Assembly (NCBI RefSeq): GCF_020882245.1
Contig: NC_083598.1
Location: forward strand, 49,513,858-49,577,857
Direction of reading: 5' to 3'
DNA: 64,000 nucleotides
DNA from: Rhopalosiphum padi
Taxonomy: Eukaryota; Arthropoda; Insecta; Hemiptera; Aphididae
The position numbers were made by a program, and so were the translations under genes. Shown here in pieces: positions 49,181 through 60,728 of this stretch (position 1 is its first letter; each line of letters begins with the position of its first letter). Below the pieces are notes generated by a model, which worked only from the letters and a program-made list of their open reading frames with translations, made no database searches and was not told the DNA's origin.

Positions 49181-51445
49181 ATTATAATATTATTATTTTA
49201 GTTTTTTACGACAAATTGAACAAATGTTACCAGCAACATACAAAATTTGTTTATATTATATATTTATTATGCCTGTAAAATTATAATATGATAATAATTA
49301 TTAATAATTTGATATATACAAATTTTTTTTGGGGGATAATTATTTGTATACAATGTCTATAATATGTGCACCTTCGGTTTATGTAAATGTGTGTAAGTAA
49401 TCATATTTTAGTTTTCATAATCAACTAATATATTTAAAATTTGTTCTTTTTCCTTGATATTTTTACTGAAAACTATAGTACTTATATAGTACACACATAC
49501 TAAGATCTATAGACTATAATACTACAATAGTAACCTTCTTTATAAGTAGATCTTGGTTTCTTCTTTCCGGCATCAGGTTTCAATTTATGTAATTATTATG
49601 TACCTATTACCATTATTATTTATGAAATAAAAACTTGCATGGTGTTAATGGGGAATATAAATATGATATACTTATATACCACGACAAAAAATACACCGTA
49701 AATCAACCTGTAGTTCCATAAAATTAATTTATCATTATCAATTATTAATTAATTACCATTTTTAATATAAATAGAAATCCATTTATTTTATGAATTTGAA
49801 ATTATACATAAAGCTACTTTTGATAAGTATGATTTTTAACTTACCAAAACTATATTGACCTGTTAATTATGATTACAGTACTATACTGCAGTGTTCTATA
49901 GTCATATATAATATACATAGAGTGAAAAAAACAATTTCATTCAATTGCTTCACCAATATTTTATTCATTCAGTTTAAACTATTTTTTATAAGTCTACGGC
50001 TAAGTACTTAATAGAGAGCAGAGTTGCCCACATATTAACATATTAATTATTAAAACAATTTCATGTCAAATATATTGTAAATCAAATTTTTATAATATAC
50101 ATATATGATATATGCAATAAGATAATAAAAATATTTTTTTAATAATTAAATAACTTTTAAGTATTACTTAACATTAATTATATTTATATAAGTAGGTAAT
50201 CTAATCTAACCTATATCTATTAATGTTAAAGCTAGAGTTATGCAGACAAAGTTACCTTATACTTATAATTACATTGTTATTCAATATCAATATTGATTTT
50301 GAAACAAATATGATTTGGTATCTGCTACCTTTTTTTCATTTTTTTTTATTCAAAACATGTTATTTAAGAAGAGAACACTACAAACGTGTTTGGTTTACAA
50401 TGATATAATATGTGTGCATCTTTCTTCTTTGTTTTCATCTTTTGAAAGTAGTAAAAATTATATTATTTTCAAAATATTTTAGCTCTTTTGGTGCTATTAA
50501 GTAGATTTAGCCATTTTAAATTTTCTACTTTTTTAAATTTTTTTGTTTTTGATTTAAATAATACAATTTATTTTGATGAGAAAAAAATTTGACAATTTAA
50601 TACAAAGTTCCTTTTAAGCGCTTGTTCTTCCCATTTTAAATTCTGGGTCGAGTGATGAATGTACTAATTTAAAATTTTTTGTCTGTCATCATCTACTGCC
50701 TATTATACAAGTGTGGTACATAAAAATGATAGTAATTTTCTTTTTTAGTGATATGTTAAAATGTTTCACAATGTAAAGAATGGACCTAATTCGTATAAAT
50801 TTTTTAAAATTTTTATTTCAGTTGAATAGCAAATTGTAATGAATATAGCTGATCATATTTTTGTTCACTATATTAATATACATTTGTTGTGAAACTACTG
50901 TGAAAGTACACAAGTTAACTGTAAAGAAAGCTGTTTCTTTAGAAAAATAACTAAGTGATTAAAGTGATTGATGTATTTGATAATGAATTAAGATCTTAAT
51001 TATTTTAATATATTATATTAATTCACATCATACAATATGAAATATATTCCAGTTTTTTACCTCGAAACTTTGTTGACACTAATCATTACTTAATTATTTT
51101 AAATTTATAACTGAATAAAAATATATATATATTAATTTGTTGTTTTATTTATTATACTGTTTTATATATAAAAAAAATATCAATTAATTAATTAATTATA
51201 AAAAAAGGAACCTATCTCTGATAAATTAAATATTTTTTTTCTATAGAATTATTACAATTCTTAAATAAATTCTATTTGTATCAAATTTTGAAGAAATAGT
51301 ATCATAAGAACAAACCACATAAAGAGTATACACACACAAATTAATAATTACATAAGTATATATTTATTTAAATTTGTTGTTGATTATAATCTGATTCTTA
51401 GACAAATGACATCACCGTACAGCTAACATACTATTTTAAATAAAT
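49181..51445. other. Intergenic region, no gene seen
   Basis: AT-rich DNA between the satellite array and the 3' end of eIF1A. The open frame 50223-50408 has no recognisable similarity. No transposon ends were identified. Confidence 0.5.
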
Positions 51446-53914
51446 TTAAATCTGAAAATTAAAAATAAAATTATTATTTATTTATCAGAATAATTAATTA
51501 TGTTAATATAATCATATTGATCTTACATTATCAACAGCATTGTCTGCTTCTTCGTCATCGCTAATATCATCTCCGAATTCAATATCTTCATCCAATCCAT
51601 CATCAACAAACGTGACTGTATCATTGATGCGAACTAAAGATAATACATTTATATGTCAATTATATCTTAAATATCTTTATAAATTAATTAATGAAATCAT
51701 TTTTACCAGTTTCTGGAAATTCTCCATATGTTTTCAAATTACGAGCTTCATCTGGTGTATACTTCAAAATTACATCAGCTTTTGTGTCTTGATATTCACG
51801 TAAACCTATTAATACTATATCAGCTTGATTAATCCACACCTAAAATCAAAAATCTATTATACAAAATAACCATTTCAAATAAGTCTCGGATTAATATTTA
51901 TTTGAACAAAATAAAAAGAATATTAGTGAAAAGCTTTATTTTAAAATAATAATATTATATAAATTAAGAAAATTTCTTTTTATAATTTTGTTACTAACCT
52001 ATAAATAACTAAATTTAAAATATTGCATTCAGTAAACCAATATTGTTAGTTTTTTTCTTAAATTAAAATTCTGTAAGTTGTAAGCACTTAAATTATAATA
52101 TTTTACATACTCATACCTTAATTAAACATTTGAATATTGACAATGTTGTCAACTTTTAATTTTAACATAATATTCAAAATTAAATAAGGTTGAGGTCTTG
52201 AGGATAGTGTTTCATTATTTAATTAAAATAACGTAAGATAACTTTGAATAAAATGTGAGAGACTTAAATACTTAGAAATAATTAATATAAAATTTAAAAT
52301 ATTAATTAAATTAGAGTACCTTTTTCCGAAGTTTTCCTCGTATGTGACAAAGTCGTTTAACACCATCAAAGCACATAGCTTCTAAACGACCATTTCCCAA
52401 CATTTTAGTAACTTGAGCATATTCTGTAAACAAAAATGTAAAGCTACTGTACATATATTATCATCAATAATAGAATAAATAATAATGTTATTAATTGAGA
52501 AATAAATAAAATTAAAGTAATAAAACAAATTATCTTTAGATTTTCATTTAATAAGAACGTACAATTATTAAATGAAATGTAAATGTATGATACGATACCT
52601 TAAATTGAGTTTATAGGAAATTAATTTAACATGTAATAGGTAGTCATAATGTATTTTATATTATAATAATTACTATACATTTTATTTGCAGAAGAGTGAG
52701 TGCAAAACTGTTAATTAAAATTAATTAAAATCGTGTCTACATTAACTGTTTTAAATTCATTAAGTGAAAACCAATGTATATATTTGGTTTTACAAATTAT
52801 TTGATGTTACTTTGATAAGTAGTATACATATTATATATGAGATTCACATACATATTTTTACTCAGATATCATATCTCCCCAAAACATTGTTTTTTCAACT
52901 TAACTTTTTCAGCGGAATCTAATAAGCTGTGTTACTTCAAAAATTTAATTTCAATATTTTCACTCGTGGCTACAGTTTTATAGAAATTATTTAAAATTAT
53001 GTTAGGCACACATATCAACAGAACAACCAACAGATAAACTTACGTACTGGAATCAATTATAATATCTGACCGCAAACTCGTATCAATTGGTAGTAAAATT
53101 ACTATTTAATAATTTAATATTTAAACCAGTCATTTAGTATTAAATTAATTTTAATTATTTTTTTAAACAAGTATAAATATTAAGTAGTTATTTTAAATAA
53201 AACAATTCTAATTTAAAGATTTTATAATTGCTTTTTATATTTACTTAAAATAATGCATTTAGATTACTTTTTATGAAAAATAAGTGAAAGTTGAAATTGA
53301 GCACTTGTTGTTATAAAGTTACAAGTGTCTCAAATTGAAAACTACTATTCACTAATCTGAATTGATAAATATAAATATAAATATTTATTAAAAATCTAAA
53401 AATATTTCAATAATTCAGTAAAATTATATTTTAAGTCTAATTAACATTTAATACATTTTATAAACCTGAGTTATTTATCTTATTGTTCAATGTATGTGTT
53501 TACACAATTCCAAGGTTATAATATTTATTAATTTGGTTTAATATTTTTACATTTCTTTAAATACATATAAAAATAATGTCTTAACGCTTTAACCTAAACT
53601 TTTATTACGCACTATTTATCTTAAAATACTCATAATGATTACTCATTTTAAAAGCAGCACATGCAGCCTATACTGAATATTTGATAAAATATTATTACCT
53701 TGGCCATCTTCTTTGAATACCAATTCACGCTTCTCGGTTTCATTTTCGTTTTTACCACGCCTACGATTTTTACCTCCCTTTCCTAAGGGAAAAAAACAAT
53801 TTTAAAAAGTAAGATAAAATAAGATGGATAAGTAATTACAAATATCAAAAACATTGGATTGAGTAATTGAACGCTTAAGACCTGAACGTATTGCTTACCT
53901 TTATTTTTAGGCAT
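51446..53914 (-). CDS. eIF1A: Eukaryotic translation initiation factor 1A
   Basis: Binds the 40S A-site region and promotes scanning and start-codon selection. Minus-strand exons: 53914-53899, 53782-53699, 52423-52320, 51839-51707, 51633-51527, and a proposed terminal exon with coding part 51451-51446. The protein starts [20 protein letters not shown] (basic N-tail). The OB fold follows, with EYAQVTKMLGNGRLEAMCFD, KRLCHIRGKLRKKVWI and DEARNLKTYGEFPE, and then the acidic C-tail LDEDIEFGDDISDDEEAD. Exons 1-5 give 148 codons in perfect phase. A donor (AAT|GTAAGA) at 51526 plus the acceptor ending TTTTCAG at 51452 would add Ile and stop, giving the usual family ending in Ile (149 residues). Without that splice the frame reads Val-Arg-Ser-Ile-stop. 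Intact, with very high conservation. Confidence 0.96.
51840..53698. other. Large eIF1A introns
   Basis: Two AT-rich introns of 480 bp (51840-52319) and 1.28 kb (52424-53698). No repeat or RNA gene was recognised. Confidence 0.7.
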
Positions 53915-54545
53915 TATGTATTGATTACTGACGTGACTTCAGGTGATAAGTTTGTTGGTCAATGAATCGGTATATGTCTTGATGATAAACAATTTTTTAA
54001 CTAAAAAATTAACAATTCTTTTCTCAAATGCCAATTAGAAAATAGAAATATGAAAAGGAACGCGTAATGCGTTATCAAAATCATCAGTCCACTTTGATTT
54101 AAAGAACATGATTACTGATTACATAGTAATGGTGGTTAGGGATCACTTACCATTTGTTCCACAATTTAGTTGTTCCATAATCAATTTGTTCTAATTGAAT
54201 TAATATCCAAATCCAAAATGTACTATAATTCGTGCAATAATATGTTTATTTCATAATTAGCGCTATTGTGAGAGTACTTGAATAATGAACTTTAAAGTCT
54301 TTTCAAATATCGTATCTTTGTATCACTATTGATCAATATAATGATTTATGAGTGATTTATTAAAACAGCGTTTTTTAAACTTTTTTATCCGGTGAACCCT
54401 TTTCGATGTCTACTTTTATCGTGTAAATTTTTTTTTAGCTTTTTAGCTTTTTTAGAAATATTTGTAATAAAAATTTTAATTATTTCATATAATAATAGTG
54501 TGTTTAAGGTATTTAATTAAAAAAATATGTTAAAATAATAATAAT
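53915..54545. other. eIF1A upstream region; hAT-like terminus fragment
   Basis: No CpG block is present. Near 54367-54404 the word CAGCGTTTTTTAAAC followed by CCGGTGAACCC resembles one end of a hAT element, but I found no matching partner end. No other feature. Confidence 0.3.
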
Positions 54546-54989
54546 TGTATCATTTGTATCATGTAATATATGAACGCCCTATTTCTGAGGTTCTCGGGTT
54601 AGGTTTAGAATTTGCATCTGGAGTTTATGAGTTTCCGTAATACATTGTTCCTGGCATTGACTTTGGCTTAAGTGTTCTCTCAGTGTTTCGTGTTTGTTAA
54701 AGATTAGTGATCTGCCCTGCGTAACTGCGTTACATCTAGATATTTTAGGGGTACCCGCCGTTTTTCCCGAATCGAAATTCCCGAATGGACTTTTTACCGA
54801 ATGTCGTTTTATCCGAAAATCCGAAAACCCGAAACCTTTTTTCCCGAACGACTTTTTCCCGACGGTTATTGTTCCCGAAATAAAAATTTTTAAAAATTTA
54901 AAAATGTTGTTATAACTGTGAGCTGTAATGACTAGGTATGTATTTTCTATACATTATAACTAAAATACAGCTGTTGCTATACATTCTAA

Positions 54990-55020
54990 TCTTTTCTAAT
55001 CTTTTCTAATCTTTTTTTTC
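54990..55020. repeat. Three tandem ATCTTTTCTA-type units
   Basis: The unit TCTAATCTTT is repeated three times in tandem inside the MULE, between its left inverted repeat and the transposase start, followed by a T run. Confidence 0.7.
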
Positions 55021-55303
55021 TCCGTGCGATAAACGGGCACATGTAGAATCGCATGTTTGCCATTATTGCACTTTACCGTCGCTGATTTATATTTTACACC
55101 GATATTTGTGTTATTATTATTATTATTATTATCGTTTGTATCTTTTATCTATGGTATACAAGTAAAACGTAATCGTTGTAATCGTAAAGCCGCGTTATTC
55201 GAGTGCTATCGACCGTCGTTATACTTTCCAGTGCATTTTATTGTAAATAATATAAGATTATATACTTAGCAAAATCATTTTAATTTTATTTTAATCTATC
55301 ACC

Positions 55304-56390
55304 ATGGCTGAAATTAAAATTTTGAGTGAAACAAAATTAATTTGTGGAGGTTTTATTTATGTGCGTTCTAAATTACCAGTCAACGGTAAAACATACTGGG
55401 AATGTCAAAAGTTACGTAAAAAAGAGTGCAAAGCAAGAGTTATTACTGCGTTCAATATTTTTGAAAATAAAAATTATTTTGTACGAGAATCAACGTTGGA
55501 CGATCACGCCCATGTTCCCAACCAAGAAGAGTGTGAAGCAAAGATCATCAAATATTCTTTGAAGCGGAAAGCTGAGGACCAACCACAACTACCACCTGCT
55601 CAAATATTACGTACAGAGATGGCTGGCTTATCTGACGGGGTTCTCAGTCAACTACCTAACCGTGATAATTTAAAAAAATCAATGCGTAAAGTCCGGAGGT
55701 ATTTATTTTTTTTTCAAATTTCCACGAATCCAATTTAATTTTTATGTATTTTACACATACCTAAGGAAAAATTTGCCGCCTAATCCAAAAACACTTAATG
55801 ACTTTGGTACTCTTCCCGATCGGTATCAAAAGACGCTTACGGGTGAACATTTTTCGGTTCAGTATGCCACTGTGCTAAGAGCAGTACAATCTTCATTTAA
55901 CGAACACAGGATTGTTTGTGAACCGGCTAAGATCATGACTGACTTTGAAAAATCTATAATCAACGCTTGTCAAGAAGTTTATCCAAATTGTCCTCTCAGT
56001 TGTTGCTTTTTTCATTTCGGTCAATCAATGTATCGACAAATTCAATCTGTTGGTCTTCAAGCCACATACAATGACCCTGATGATCGTTCATTAAAAATGT
56101 ACAGTCATATGATGCTAGCGTTGGCATTCGTACCTTTGGCTGAAGTACCTCGCATTTTCTCGCTTTTGAAAAATGACGCGCCTGAAGATTTATTACCAAT
56201 TTTGGAATATTTTGAAAAAAATTATGTTGTAGGAGTAATAGCTAGAGGGCGAATACGAGGAATTCTTCCACGTTATCCGCCAGAAATTTGGAATCAGCAC
56301 CAAGCCGCTCTAACTGGTTCACACAAAACCAACAATGTAAGTGAGGGGTGGCACAATCGCTTCCAGCTTGTTTTTAAATTATTTTTATAA
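55304..56390 (+). pseudogene. FLYWCH zinc finger / MULE transposase, internally deleted
   Basis: Transposase of the MULE above. Exon 1 (55304-55698) starts MAEIKILSETKLICGGFIYV. It carries a FLYWCH finger with YWECQKLRKKECKARV and DDHAH. A 67-bp intron (55699-55765, GT-AG) restores frame into KNLPPNPKTLNDFGTLPDRY. After TGEHF (about 55847) the frame jumps to VQYATVLRAV. The region expected in between, with the first catalytic Asp (DGTFK-type motif), is missing. The second Asp is present in IMTDFEKSI, the metal-site-like CCFFHFGQS follows, and the third acidic residue is in NNVSEGWHNRF. The protein then runs into the right inverted repeat and stops, so the C-terminus is also lost. It cannot be catalytically competent; the element is a non-autonomous deletion derivative. 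Confidence 0.88.
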
Positions 56391-56831
56391 AACACCATTC
56401 GGGAAAAAGTTCATTCGGGAATTTCGATTCGGGAAAAAGGCGTTCGGGAAAAAAGGTTTCGGGTTTTCGGATTTTCGGATAAAATACCATTCGGGAAAAA
56501 GTCCATTCGGGAATTTTGATTCGGGAAAAATACCGGTAACCTATTTTAGGAATTGTGTGTATTATAGGTATAAGGTTTCCAATAGGATTTGTAGTTCTTT
56601 ATCTAAATTTCTATTTTTTAGGCAGGAGGAGCACGTTTATGTTTTGTTAGAGTTGGGTTTTAATTGGTTTTCTTTGTAGAATATAGACATTTCTCTCAGG
56701 GCAAGTGTCAAAATCTCTTCTACTTCTTTAAACGTGTCTCGTTGGAAAGAAATCGTTAAGTCATCTGCATACAAGTGCTTTGTATTCAGGTTCGTTGTTT
56801 GATAATTTTCATAAATATTAAAAAGAGTTGG

Positions 56832-57350
56832 TGCCAGGGACGTACACAGAAAAAAGTTTTTTTTTTTTTTTTTTTTGGGGGGGGGGGTGGTGTTTTTAAA
56901 AAGAAGTTATTGAAAAGAAGAACTTTTTTTAATAAATAATGTTTTTACACGAGAATAGTAGATAAAAATTACATACGTTAATGCCTGCATAATATAATGT
57001 GATGTGGAAATTCTTATACAAATGAAATAATATGTTTATTCCTACACAGCGGAAAACAGCTATAGGTATGTATATTTGTTCGAGTATTCAATGTACAAAA
57101 TTAACCAATATGATTATGTTAAACATTTAAGTTTCTGAAATAAGTTAGTAAACTAGTAACTACATATTATAATATATTTTTTTTTTAATTACAAATTATT
57201 ATCCGTATTAAAATTTATTATTAGATTGATAACTTATAATGTTTTACTATTATCGATTAGTTATGTGTAATAATATAATATGCAATGTAGGAATTTAAAT
57301 ATGTATTTTTGACCTGCTAGGTCTCGTGTAGGAACTTATATTCGCTCAGT
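56832..57350. repeat. Insertion within LINE, starting with T20/G11 homopolymers
   Basis: The LINE reading frame breaks exactly at 56838 and resumes near 57400. The intervening DNA begins GGGACGTACACAGAAAAAAG, followed by about 20 T and 11 G. A very similar start (GGCACGTATACAAAAAAAAA, TTTCC, then ten G) occurs at 63917-63951. It probably belongs to the dispersed GGGG-terminus repeat family. The right boundary is uncertain. Confidence 0.45.
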
Positions 57351-57828
57351 TTTATGTCTATAATTAGTTCGTAAAGCTTTCATTTCATATTCCTGATATG
57401 TAAATTGTGTCGTAGGCGGCATTTAAATCTATAAAAACAGCTCTTGTGATTTTTTTTTTATTCAAAATCGTCCTCTATGTATTGTGTAAGGTGTAGTACT
57501 TATATTCAAACGCGGATCTATTATTGCGCCATATCCCGATTAGATCATTTCCATAGTGCCTAGACCGTGCAATGGTGTATCATGGAAATATGACAAATTT
57601 ACATTAAAATTATATTTAAATATATCAGATAATTGTGATACATTCGCTGTATACATATAAGCTAAATATTTTTATATATATTTGTTGCTAATCATTACTT
57701 TATGATGTGTAAAATGTATTCTTACAGGTAAATAAAATAACAGAATTATCGTCACTTGAAAAATTGATTTATAAGACAAAACATTAATTACTATTATGCA
57801 ACGTTTTTTTTAATTTTTAAAAGTTGCT

Positions 57829-58038
57829 TTAAAGACTAGTCAAAGTTTGATGGTTGTGTGAGAAAATACTTTTTCGTACATAATTTATTGAACGACGGAT
57901 CAATTTCAAGTCCCCATGTTCCATATTCTCAGTAACATAAGTATTTTTTAATTCTTGACGCATTAATTTGTTTGGACCGATATGCATATCATTTTCTGCC
58001 TTTGTTTTCAATGCACTTCTTACAATTTCTTTCGACAT
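57829..58038 (-). CDS. Short ORF of unknown origin, possibly transposon-derived
   Basis: 69 residues from ATG to TAG, starting MSKEIVRSALKTKAENDMHI and charged throughout, with RSINYVRKS near the end. The pattern (KxKAEN, then a conserved IxxxIxxxR) loosely resembles linker segments of FLYWCH-MULE proteins, but no finger or catalytic residue is present. It sits in repeat-rich DNA without visible splice partners. I would not call it a functional gene. Confidence 0.25.
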   Translation of the reverse strand: MSKEIVRSALKTKAENDMHIGPNKLMRQELKNTYVTENMEHGDLKLIRRSINYVRKSIFSHNHQTLTSL

Positions 58039-58793
58039 GTATATTCCGGTTAGGTTTCACCGGTATTCGTACTTTTGTCGTAATAACATACATATATATA
58101 AAATTTACCGCACTTTTGGATTTATTTAAATAGTTTTAATAATAATAATAATTTAAAATTATATCATTATTATTATTATTATTTATAACATAAACCTGAT
58201 TGAATAATACTAATAATTATTAACTATACAATATTGATTAACATAAAATTGCTAATATTATTTTAAAATAAATTTATTAATTAATTTAGTACATTTTAAA
58301 TGTAGGTTGCCATTTGAAAATTAAAAGTTGATAGTGGTTTCACTATTCAATAAAAGGGTGGAAAAAATAAAATTTTCATACAGTTTGAGAAAAGCATGAA
58401 ACAAAATATTTAAGAAAAAAAAATCAATTATTGACGAAATAATGAATGTAAAATGATAAAATAATCACCCTGTAAATGTAATATAAAGTATTTGTTTGTA
58501 AATAATAATAGTGTTTTCTTTAATCAAATATTTAACGGTTTATTTTATTGTTATTTCAATTTTCACTACATGTGATAATTATATTATATTATTATGTCTA
58601 TGTGTTTATAATATTCTTTTTGGAAAATCAATAACTCAATTATTATTGCTATATTTGTATAATATAGTATGAAATATTATTAAAATATTCACTTATGAAA
58701 CGTAATAAAAAAATTTTTTTTTTTGAAACAAGATCATTCTTAATGTAGTGCATAATAATGAAAATTATAATTTATACAACTAAACCTATATTA

Positions 58794-58982
58794 CTACCCT
58801 GTGTGCAAAAAAGATGTTATAAAGCAGTTATTTTCCGTAATGTGAAGTTTAATATTAGTAGTTATGGGTATCGCGGAGATGTTGTAGGCACCATTAATAT
58901 CCCTACCTGTGAAGTTACTGAATGCGATTTCGCAAAACAATGTTCTATGTTTCGTCACATTGTAACTTCTATATGAAATCAA
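58794..58982 (-). other. Short open frame with a GRDINGAYNI motif
   Basis: Minus-strand frame of 62 residues containing NFTGRDINGAYNISAIP. A short RD(I/V)NxAxNI motif terminates the catalytic domain of TnpB/Fanzor-like nucleases, but the preceding cysteine ribbon is not seen here and the rest does not match. Treat as an unassigned ORF. Confidence 0.15.
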
Positions 58983-59207
58983 ATAGAGACTTCCTATTTC
59001 AGCGCTCCGACTTCGCTTAGAGTTACTATAGTAAATAAGTTATTTGCATAAAAGAATTGTTGAAGTGGACATAAGATTATGATTTATTATACTATAGTTT
59101 TTATACAAAATAACTTAATATCGTATTCAAAAGTTTGTGCTTCATAAAAAGTTCATCATTTGTATTGAAAAAAAAAGTGGGCAAGTGGGTATCGCTCTGC
59201 TGTATAG

Positions 59208-60137
59208 TAGTGATGGAGAGTAGATCACTATAATGGATGTGTTAAATTTGAATGCAACGATGAATGATATCATTGTATACGAAAAACGATTCTGAACGGA
59301 GATGATTTGTCAGTAAATGGTAATTAGCAGGATATATCATATTATTACCTATATTTAAATTGTAATATATCGTTATTTTACGCAATTTCGTAAAAAATTA
59401 AAATTCTTAAGCTCATAAAATTTTTTCTTTATCGACGTTAGAATTTATTTTTTACAATTACTTAAAAGAAAACTTATGGATAACGTTGTATTGGATTTTT
59501 GAACCTTAAGTATAAATCACAAAAATTTTATGAATTTTCAACTTCAAAATTCCTTGCAAATTTTCGCGATTTTGATATATTTCGTAAATATTTGAACTTT
59601 AAATGCTTATAAACAAAAATTAAGTTCGACTTATAATAAAACTTGTATTAAGTTTTAAAGATTTTTTGGATAGCCAAATTTTTTTTATCGGCATTTTAAG
59701 AAAAAAGTCAAAAATTTCAATCTCAAGTCTATAAATAGCTTAAAAAAATTCTAAATATTTTGAAAATTGAATCGTAAATAGATAACGCTAATATAAACAT
59801 TTGGTGAAAATTTCAAGTATTTACAATGATTCGTTTTTGAATTACAGCAAAATCTAATAATCGATTTTGTCAAAAAGTGGTTATGCGTAAAAATTCCCGT
59901 TTTACCGTAATTTTTTCAGGGTTTTTCCCGACGCTTTTGAAAACCATTGGAAAAATTTTACTTTTGACTCCCCAAAGTACCAACTAGATAAATTTTCCTT
60001 TTCAAAGAGGGGCTGAAGTCAAAAATCGAAGCATTATTACTACTCCAAAAAGTGATGACAGACACAAAAAAAAAAAAATAAAAAAAAAACACACATTGTA
60101 AAATCAATACATTCATCACTCCGTTTAGAATCTAAAA
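59208..60137 (+). repeat. Dispersed repeat, copy B (compact copy)
   Basis: Starts near GATGTGTTAAATTTGAATGC followed by ACGATTCTGAACGGAG and ends CATTGTAAAATCAATACATT then CATCACTCCGTTTAGAATCT. It is a shorter counterpart of the repeat in SIK intron 2 (7360-8787), in the same orientation. GATTCTGAACGGAG near the start and the reverse complement of CTCCGTTTAGAATC near the end nearly match, giving subterminal inverted repeats. A 5' fragment also occurs near 6880 and possibly 19680. No ORF. Confidence 0.65.
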
Positions 60138-60728
60138 TACATTTTGAATAAGTTGATATTATACTAAGATAATTAGACATTTTGAACTAGGTAAAATGTT
60201 CATTAATAAATCATAAACAATATAATATAAGGTGTAACAAGACTATTTGACAAATTTCTATAATAAATGTTACTATATTTGTTAAATAGTCCTGTATATA
60301 TTATACAATACGAGTATATCTGTAATATTCATTTAATGACATTTTATCATTTTTCAGTGTAAAACTTCAAGAATTTGTGTTAAATAGGAAAATAATAAAA
60401 ATGTAAATCAGTTGTAATGAGTAGGTGGATAATTATTAAGCTAGCTCTAACATAAAATATTAATGAGAGAGACCCGATATCACACCCAAGTGGTTTAACG
60501 ATTTGTATCCACAAAAACGTCAGTGTGAATAGTTCCAAAATTTCTATTTTTTTTTAACTTTTCTCCAAAATTATTATAGCTAAAAAGTTGGTTGATAGCT
60601 CATTAAAAAGGGATTATCAAGTAGATACAAAATGTGAGATTAAACATTTAAAAAAAAAATTAATTTAATTTTTCACAGTTACAAAAATAGTTATTTTTTG
60701 TTAGGTTTTCATTTAGAGTGGTTGATTA

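Larger units (their letters stand above)
54750..56541 (+). mobile_element. MULE (Mutator-like) element with exact 9-bp target duplication
   Basis: The identical 9-mer tattttagg flanks the element (54741-54749 and 56542-56550), the expected target-duplication size for MULEs. The ends are inverted repeats of over 100 bp. Left starts GGTACCCGCCGTTTTTCCCG and right ends CGGGAAAAATACCGGTAACC. Both are built from repeated TTCGGGA/TCCCGAA words with an inner CCGAAAATCCGAAAACCCGA block. The right end carries a second, internal copy of the terminal module (about 56396-56445). Between them lies a FLYWCH-MULE transposase gene with internal deletion. Confidence 0.93.
54550..57520 (-). mobile_element. Jockey-like LINE remnant interrupted by later insertions
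   Basis: On the minus strand, RT palm motif A reads KKITRAVFIDLNAAYDTI (about 57500-57400). Motif C and flanks read LAPTLFNIYENY and HLYADDLTISFQRDTFKEVE (about 56840-56740). The RT tail reads MSIFYKENQLKPNSNKT, then CSSCLKNRN (about 56700-56600). After the MULE, the frame resumes as LKYLDVT, then ENTKAKVNARNN-like sequence and LRNRAFIYY (about 54740-54550), matching the thumb region of jockey-clade polymerases (LGVTLD, NTKxKVxAR, LRTSAL). Stops and frameshifts show it is inactive. The order and orientation of pieces indicate one LINE split by the MULE at 54750-56541 and by other DNA between 56.84 and about 57.35 kb. Confidence 0.7.

Noticed and set aside
55996..56199. Minus-strand open frame opposite the MULE transposase
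   Set aside because: Shadow of the plus-strand transposase coding sequence.
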